Below are positions 57,269 to 64,000 of a DNA stretch of 64,000 nt, piece after piece. The stretch is from Posidonia oceanica. Lineage: Eukaryota > Streptophyta > Magnoliopsida > Alismatales > Posidoniaceae. Positions within the stretch are counted from its first letter, which is position 1, and each line of letters opens with the position of its first letter. The DNA is taken from the NCBI GenBank assembly GCA_037176725.1, contig JAZBRS010000076.1, positions 119,989,001-120,053,000 of the forward strand, given 5' to 3'. The notes under the pieces are model-generated. The model was not told the origin of the DNA and did no database searches. It was given only the letters and a program-made list of their open reading frames with translations. The position numbers were made by a program, and so were the translations under genes.

Positions 57269-57630
57269 TATCAGACTTATCGGCTGGCAAAGAGAGGGAG
57301 ATGATAAGATATCGGACTTATCGGTCGGCAAATGAATAAAAGAATAGAATGATAAGATATCGGACTGATCGGCCGACAAAGAGAGGATGATAAGATATCG
57401 GACTTATCGGTCGACAAATGAATAAAAGAATAGAATGATAAGATATCGGACTTATCGGTCGGCAAAGAGAGGATGATAAGATATCGAACTTATCGACCGG
57501 CAAATGAATAAAAGAATAGAATGATAAGATATCGGACTTATCGGCCAGCAAAGAGAGGATGATAAGATATCGGACTTATCGGCCGACAAATGAATAGATG
57601 ATAAGATATCGAACTTATCGACCGGCAAAA
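57260..57630 (-). repeat. GATAAG-type hairpin array, element 3
   Basis: Nine or ten units containing GATAAGatatcggaCTTATC followed by GGCCGGCAAA, in alternating short (about 36 bp) and long (about 58 bp, with ATGAATAAAAGAATAGA) forms. ORFs read through it are periodicity artefacts. Confidence 0.88.
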
Positions 57631-58170
57631 GAATGAGTTTCGCAAGAGCGGATCATCCCATGATATCAGGAATATCACCGGGGAAAGAGAGGGGGAATGA
57701 TACCAAGGGGCAATCAAAAGATGCCCCTAGTATCAGGATGATACCAGGGGTTGGCCAGCGTGTCCTTGGCATCAAAAACAGAGGGTGAAGACTAAACTGA
57801 CGTGTTTGCCAGACGAGTAGTTTGGTGTACCAGCCCGGGGATGACAGGTTAACGAACCTATCTCCGGGCAGTTAGGGGTGCCAGCCCGTTGAAGAAGATC
57901 CGGATGACGGTGCTCGACGGCTTTGCTTGTTTGGATGGCATGGGTCAGCACTCGGATTAACTGAGGAGGACTTTCCTGTGGTGTTTGGCAGTAAGTCTGG
58001 TCAGGGGCCCTACAGATATGATTGATATGATCATGCATGCACTTGAAGCAAATTTGAAATGCAAACAGGTGGCTCAGAATGCCTTTGTATTGATAGAACA
58101 TGATTACATGCCTGTGGCAGGCCAAAAGATACAGTATAAGACAAAACAGGCAGACAGCTACACAGATGTT
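57631..58170 (-). other. Spacer between hairpin arrays and accessory ORF (element 3)
   Basis: Holds a long hairpin GATAC..GGGGCA/TGCCCC..GTATC at about 57694-57731, and the GGGCTGG/GATAGGT phrases (57826-57895) shared with element 0. No gene. Confidence 0.55.
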
Positions 58171-59372
58171 CTAGTCGATCCGAGCTTTCTTTGCCTTCCT
58201 AGAGTCAGGGAACTGGGGAGCGCCAGGAGGTATCTCACTGATGGACCAGAACGCTTGTACCTCTGACAGATATTCAAGAGTGCACCCCGAGCCTTGCCCA
58301 GATGCTAAGTCAGTGGACCGCACTCCATGCTGCATAAGATCAGCTAGCTTAGTTGTAGCAGATGTTGAGCCCAAAGGATATGTCTGGAGAAGCTTGGGGG
58401 CAGTGCTGTCTATGAAGGCGCCCTGCTGGAGGTCGAACTGCCGCATGACTCGGATGGGATGATACTCCACGCCTCCGGTGAATCCAGGCAGCACCACAAG
58501 TCGCGCATCGTAGGTGTTGAAGAAGATAGTAAAAGGCTCAGCTGCAGATGGGATGATGCGCCATGTGACGGTGTCGTCCGTCAGCTCAGATAGTTTCTTG
58601 TATTCTTCAGGGACGCTCTTGATTGTTTTGGCATGGCCGTTGCTGCAGTAGGTTTCGATAGCATTGCCCCAGGGGTGCAGTATGTTCAGCTCTAGATGTG
58701 CAGCCAGCCAGATCTGCACTAGCACTCCGCAGCGTGGAAGTGGCGACATTGGTGAGAGATGCGGTCTAGCCCGTAGTATGTTTCAGCCAAGACAACTGGT
58801 GCCAGGTCTATTTGCCTAGTCACCACAGTTAGCACGATTTCAGCAATTTCTATCGCAACTGTCATCCGACCATGAGTGAATATCAGTTCTCCCAGAAATT
58901 GGGTGACAAATCCCCGAAGCCACAGATCATCGCCGAGCTTAGCGCGCTTGTCTATGATTTCATCAAAGTAATGCAGGCGCAACATGGGCGTAAGGCCGCT
59001 GGTGCAGATCAGTCTTTGCTAGCACCGGTCAGTAGATAGCCCAGATAGCTTGCAAAGGACCGCTATGTACTTGTCATGCCTCATGAAGATGGACGGTCCC
59101 ATCAGCCGGGAGAAGCCATAGATGCAGCGCACCTCTTCCAGTGTTGGTGTTAGCTCTGTCCTTCCGAAGTGGAAGACATGATGCGCCGACTTCCAGAATC
59201 TTGTGGTAGTGCACAGAAGGTGACGGCTTACTTCGACATCAGCCGCCTTCAGCAGTTTTGTTGGTATGCCCTAGAGGCGCAGCTTTCCGCAGTCTTCCTA
59301 AGTAAGCTTGCCTATCCAACCCTACAGGGTCTCAGAACAGTGCACTGGGGTCTCAAGAGTGGGATAACCCAT
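58171..59372 (-). pseudogene. Accessory ORF, DUF7745/plant-mobile-domain-like (element 3)
   Basis: Sense ORF of the same length as in element 1 (1,202 against 1,201 bp), from ATG 59372 (MGYPTLETP) to the stop after AKKARID at 58171. The parts with clear similarity include FVTQFLGELIF, VVLAETYYGLDRIS, a block with QIWLAAHLELNIL, and YHPIRVMRQF. The frame shifts near 58740, where a reading ending at 58719 overlaps one starting at 58749, and the N-terminal third has stops. Position between integrase and hairpin arrays is the same as in element 1. Confidence 0.68.
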
Positions 59373-60816
59373 GGTGCAGGCCGCAGGGTGAAACAGACAG
59401 GTGCTGCAGAGTCTCCAAAGTACCTGTTATCAATGCTGCAGACAGTCAGATCACATAGGCATATAATCTCTAAGTGAAAGCAGAATCTGAAGCTGGTAAA
59501 GCAGTTCAATATAACATTCAGCAGTTAATATCAGAACAAAGCAGCTAAGCACACATAAGCAGGGGTAATTCTGTTGACGGGGGCGAGGACTGGCAGGAGA
59601 TCTGGACCAGTGCAGCTTGAACGGCATCAACGCGTGCTTGGCAAGAAGTACTGTCTCAAAGCCAAGGCAAGTTTGCAGAGCGGAACGATTGAGAAGAAGG
59701 AAGGGATGACTGGGAATGCGGATATGCATGATGCAGCTTGATATGCTTAAGATAAGATTAGTATGCTTTGGTGCCCTCAGCATACGGAGTGCTTTGGTGC
59801 CTGCTGCAAAGGAAGGGAGTGGTCCTTGACTCACTGGGCCCTACTTGGACTCTTAGCTTGCTGGTGGCACTCCGGAACGGGTGTTGGCAGTATACAGGTG
59901 GTGGTGTGGTGTGGACAGGCTTCCTACCAAACTCTCGGGACCTACACCTACTTTTCTACTCTCATTTTTTGTTTTCTCCCTCATGGGTGTGTAGGTTTTC
60001 TCTACCGCTAGCTAGGAGATGGTAAGTGTTTGCTTTTGAGGCGAGCGGGTTGTAGGCCTTTTAGACTTACACCCTTGGTTTTCTTCTAAGGTACAGGGGA
60101 TGATATTGCCTGTATTTTTGGGCTGATTTTTGTCCAACCCTTGTCTTTTTTCCCTTTCTTTTTATTTGCATTTTCTTTTTCCTCTTTTTTTTTTGCTTGT
60201 TTGACTTCTTTTTCTCTTTTTTTTTCTTCACAGGCTTTTGCTATCCCCATTTTGGAGGTAAAAGAGGGGTGCTTGGGTTGTAATGGATGTGGGCTTTGGG
60301 TTTCCTCTGAGATGAGTTGAAGGAGCAAAGTTAGACTGCACACCCCTATCTCTAGGGCCGGCTTCTGTCTTCGTCTTCTGTTCCTTTTGATATGCCCAAG
60401 CTTAGCTGTCTATTTTATCTTTTTTGAACTCACATCCTAGCATTTTTTCTCCCTCAAAAGGTGTATGTCCTTATGAGTTTGGGCAGTTCGCCTGTCCTGA
60501 TTGGTGGTGGCTCCCTCACTAGCTAAGACATCTAAGTAGTGCCGGGTGAAACAAGGTAGACTCCTTCCAGAGCAGGCAAGCACTTCCGGTTTTCATCACC
60601 GGGCAGAAAATGCAATGCAAGATTTGAGAGGATGACGATGATGATTTGAAAAAAGGATGATGTTTGGAAAGGATGAAATGCAATGAGGATGTGTAAGAGA
60701 AGGATAGAAGAAGCATAAGCAAGTGCACAGGAATAGAGATGCAAGAGGCAAGATAGGAGATGATGAGAATGCAAGTGATTAGATAGGGAGAAGCATCTGC
60801 AACGGGGCTGCCCCGG
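59373..60816 (-). other. Element 3 spacer between integrase and accessory ORF
   Basis: Non-coding. On the + strand a T-rich run (60130-60230) ends in TTCACAG, the counterpart of the tracts in elements 1 and 2. The hairpin CCGGTtttcatcACCGG (complement of the GATGAAA-loop hairpin) is at 60586-60602. A second T-rich run near 59950-59990 is followed by GTGTAGG. Confidence 0.55.
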
Positions 60817-62087
60817 CTACTGATAGTACTTCTTGAGGTAGCATAGGTTGACGGGCTCAAACTGCTCGACCTGATCCATATCCTCAAGAGTTACAACACC
60901 GCCTGAAAAGACTTGTTTGACCACAAAGGGGCCGCGCTAGTTAGGTCAGAATTTCCCTCGACAGTCAGGCAGGTGAATGGCGCACAGAACAAGGTCCCCT
61001 GACTGGAAGCCTCTTGGCTGAACCTTCTTCAAGTATGATCTAGCCATTCTCTTTTGGTAGTAGTGAACATTATGCATAGCTTGTAGCCTGTGCTCATCAA
61101 TCAGATTCAGTTGGACACAGCAGTCTTTGACCCATTCTACTTCTTCCAACTTAGCTTCACGTAGGATCCGCAGCGACGGGATCTCTACCTCGATAGGCAA
61201 CACTGCCTCCATGCCATACACCAGAGAGTATGGGGTGGCACTTGTTGAAGTCCGGACAGATGTCCTATACGCCAAGAGTGCGTAAGCAAGCTTGTCGTGC
61301 CAGTCCTTGTGAGTTTCCGCCATCTTCTTCAGGATTTTGACCAGGTTTTTGTTGGCGAACTCCACTGCACCGTTCATCTGCGGCCGATAAGGAGAGGATC
61401 TGTGATATTTGATGCTGAAGCTCTGCAGATAGTCTTCAATCCTCTTAGCAATAAAATTTGTGCCATTATCAGATATGATCGCATGCGGGACCCCATACCG
61501 GGCTATGATATTGTTTCTGATGAACTTTTCTATAGCCACGGCAGTCACAGTTTTGTAAGAGGTCGCTTCCACTCACTTAGTATAGTAATCAATCACTACC
61601 AGAATGTAACGTTGACCATTGGAAGCTGCAGGGTGGATGGCACCAATGACATCAATCCCCCAGGTGGAGAAGGGCCATGGCGACGACATGCTATGCAATT
61701 CTTGAGGGGGCGCCTGAATAAAGTTGCCATGCACTTGGCAGTTGTGGCATCTGCGCAAATTGGCAGCAGTCTGCTTCCATAGTTAGCCAAAAGTATCCTT
61801 GAAGCATTATCTTCTTGGCCAGGAGGACGCCGTTCATATGCGGGTTGCAGCTCCCCGCATGCACTTGAAGCATCAGCGTATCAGCCTCTGATTTGTTCAG
61901 GCAGCGCAAGAGCATTTGATTGTATGATCTTTTGTACAACTGTCCCACCCCTAATACATACTTTGACGCCAGACGCGTCAGAGTTCTCTTGTCTGTTGCT
62001 GAGGTATTGGGCGGGAAGCTACCAGACTCCAGGAAAGTTTTTATATCATGGTACTAGGGCTGCTCCTCTGCTGGATCTGCCTCTTCT
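60817..62087 (-). pseudogene. Element 3 integrase with C-terminal end of pol
   Basis: Full-length integrase region ending KKYYQ at 60817. Zinc-site phrase CHNC, WGIDVIG, ISDNGTNF and GAVEFANK are present, so the catalytic triad is kept. Defects: a one-base frame change near 61755, TGA at 61573-61575 replacing the Trp of TKWVE, a stop near 60946 in the GPY region, and a stop in the first codons (near 62054). Upstream it is joined directly to the gag-pol linker, without RT or RNase H. Confidence 0.85.
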
Positions 62088-64000
62088 ATGACTCTGCTAA
62101 GTGCTCTGCTGATTCTGCTAATGGCCTTGCTGATTCTGTCAATGATACTGCTGATGGCCCTACTACTGAGGCTGCTGATAACTCTGTTACTGATTCTGCT
62201 TTCTACGCTGTTACTGCTGTTGCTTGGACTGCTAGTGCTTCCTCCTCCGAGTTTTCTAGTGTGCTTGTGGAGGGTATGCCGAACTGGCGGCTGACTTGGG
62301 CATTGCCGCTTGCTACACTGCCTGAGCGAGGCATGTGCTACACAAACCACTTAGACCCGTCTTCTGGTTGCAAAGTAATGAGCTCATCTGGTCTAGGGGA
62401 GTCCGACGCTGCTGAGTCTTCTTCTAAGACCATGATAGAGGCATGGTCTTCCTGCAGAGGAGGGTCTGTAACCATGGCTTTCCCTTTCCTTTCTGCAGCT
62501 TGGTGCTCTGCCAGGTCTTCTGCCATTGACTTGAGCTGTTCCTGATAAAGTAGCTCTAAGTCTGACATCCATGAATCGACCTGGGCTTCTACTGTCACTC
62601 CTTCCTCCTCATTCGAGGGTGAGTCGACGTAGTAGGCGTCGAGGGCCTACGGCTCTGGCTCGGCTGCTAGATGTATTACCGCCCTCGATGTTTGCATTGT
62701 TCGGCTCACGGGCGCACCTAATTGTGGCAGCTTCAGCATCGGAGATCCAAACAGACTGGTCAGCGGAGCCGCAGATGGGTACGCTGCTCGAGTCACTATT
62801 GCAGTTGGACGGCAGGCAGAGGTGCTCTTCTGGGGGCCCAAGGGTTGGGAGACTATGCTGCTCAACTGGACCTCTGCATTTGGTTGTGATAGTGAGAGTG
62901 CGGCCTTTGACACCATGGGGGCCTACCACGAGAGTTGCTGTTTTGCGGTAGGAGGATGTGTAGCAGACTGCGGTGGCTACATTCTCTGTGATGCGGCTAC
63001 TAAAGTGGGCCGAGTCGCGTTGTTGACTGAATTCACAGACTGTCTCTCCAAAGAGAGTGACAGCGATACTAATGCGACTGCGACTGCAGGTAGACTGCTT
63101 GATTGTGCCTGAAGGAGTGTCCCTAATTTCTGACCTGTCGCTGCTGCTTGTGCTTGTGATACAGATGTGGCTGCAGAAATGTGAAAGCTTGTCAGTTCTG
63201 CCACAGGGCTTGCTAAGTTGTTTGCTGTATCTGTTGAGGGTAGGGCCAAACAAATCGACTGTGGTGCTTCTGTGCTGACCAGAGCTTTGCCATCAGTTGG
63301 GACTGCCTCTATTGCGCCAGACTGCTCCTCATCCGAGTAGTAGTCCTCAATGCAGACCCAATCTTCTGCCGGCACCGCGGCTTGACCATCAATTGATCCT
63401 GGAATACCTGCACTAGTGAAGTTAGTGAGGTCCCTGGGGATGACCGACTTCTGATCCTTCAGTTGAAAGCAATGATCTTCGTTGGGCTTGGGCTCGTAAC
63501 TGAGGCCTTCAGACTTCCTTCGCTCCACTGCTACGATCGGCTCTGTGATCCCTTGGCTGTGACGCTTGAGTAGTGTACCCTTTATGTAACCCCACCTGTG
63601 ACATACATTCTCGACCATTCGAAAGGGGTTGCTGTGAACGGCCAAGGATTTGACACGTTCAAGATCAGAAATGAAGTTAACCGGCTCACACCGATTAATG
63701 CAATACAAAGCATCAGATGTTTCAGGATCAAAAGGGATAGTTTGTGAAGAGACGGGGGAGACAGCCTCGATCTGCTCCTTCTCAAAGTTCTCCGCCATGA
63801 CGACAATGACATCATCACCGCGGCGGTACTTTATCCTGCGATGGAGGGTCGAGGGAAGGACTTGATGCTTGTGGAGCCAAGGGCACCCAAGCAGGAAGTT
63901 GAAGTTTGGCTTCAAGTCGACGACATAGAATTCTACATCGAACACGACCGGGCCAATGGCAAGAGGAATAATCAGGATCCCTAGAGCGTCATGGTGGGTG
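62088..64000 (-). pseudogene. Element 3 protease C-terminus and linker (partial)
   Basis: The frame from the window edge reads the C-terminal half of the protease (phrases FDVEFYVVDL and LLGCPWLHKHQV near 63860-63945). The acidic and Ser/Pro/Ala-rich linker follows down to about 62090, with stops near 62974, 62644 and 62338. The linker matches element 2 20810-22600 in order. The protease active site should lie just outside the window. Confidence 0.82.

Larger units (their letters stand above)
49666..64000 (-). mobile_element. Element 3: RT-less Tat/Ogre-type element (partial)
   Basis: Minus-strand element with its 3' LTR at 49666-55579. Its 5' part lies beyond the window. In sense, from the window edge: protease C-terminus and linker 64000-62090, then directly integrase 62087-60817, spacer, accessory ORF 59372-58171, hairpin arrays 57800-56080, PPT about 55590, 3' LTR. 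Bases 49661-49665 (CATAT) should be the target duplication. The other copy is outside the window. Confidence 0.88.

Noticed and set aside
56080..57630. CRISPR-like array of short direct repeats
   Set aside because: There are no unique spacers. The units are contiguous or themselves repeated, and the DNA is a plant retrotransposon 3' region.
62048..62545. 165-codon plus-strand ORF
   Set aside because: It is antisense to the element 3 linker, whose sense frame matches the family. Its Leu/Ser/Ala composition mirrors the linker repeats.
1..64000. Host protein genes, tRNA, rRNA or other known ncRNA genes
   Set aside because: All segments with recognisable content belong to the retrotransposons. 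PBS words resemble only the end of a tRNA, not a tRNA gene.

Overview
The window is plant nuclear DNA made almost entirely of nested giant LTR retrotransposons of the Ty3/gypsy Tat-Ogre type; I found no host gene, tRNA or rRNA. The evidence is LTRs of 5.1-5.9 kb, a long gag-pro-RT-RNaseH-integrase reading frame, a second (archaeal-type) RNase H before the integrase, and a primer site of the tRNA-Arg kind described for Ogre. The host is probably a eudicot with a repeat-rich genome, but the species cannot be named from this sequence.

Four elements are stacked. Element 0 (oldest, + strand) gives the gag pieces at 1-728 and 47518-49165 and a 3' region to 49665. Element 1 (- strand, 729-47517, LTRs 729-5826 and 42383-47517) sits inside element 0's gag with a CATAC target duplication. 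Element 2 (+ strand, 10390-31601) sits inside element 1 between its integrase and its accessory ORF, with a GCCCC duplication. Element 3 (- strand, 49666 to beyond the window end) interrupts element 0's 3' region. Without its passenger, element 1 is about 25.6 kb.

Elements 1, 2 and 3 share a layout in sense order: 5' LTR, PBS, leader, gag-pol, a spacer with a conserved hairpin, an accessory ORF of about 400 codons resembling the DUF7745/plant-mobile-domain family, then a fast-changing tandem-repeat zone, PPT and 3' LTR (element 2 has lost everything from mid-ORF to mid-LTR). All copies are broken. Element 2 is youngest by its LTRs (differences on the order of 1% by eye) and is disabled only by seven stop codons in one unshifted frame. 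Element 1 has stops, frameshifts and a lost integrase aspartate. Element 3 has lost RT and RNase H. Element 0 shows no pol.

The least expected signals are non-coding. (a) The 3' repeat arrays of elements 0, 1 and 3 have unrelated sequences, yet all consist of short hairpin monomers whose stems change in a compensatory way. (b) A covarying inverted repeat brackets the PPT/LTR junction in elements 1 and 3. (c) A hairpin with an invariant GATGAAA loop follows the integrase in all three. (d) A 5' splice donor in the LTR and a branch point plus acceptor just before gag suggest a leader intron of about 4.2 kb that would remove the PBS from gag-pol mRNA. These are inferences from reading by eye and are listed with tests.
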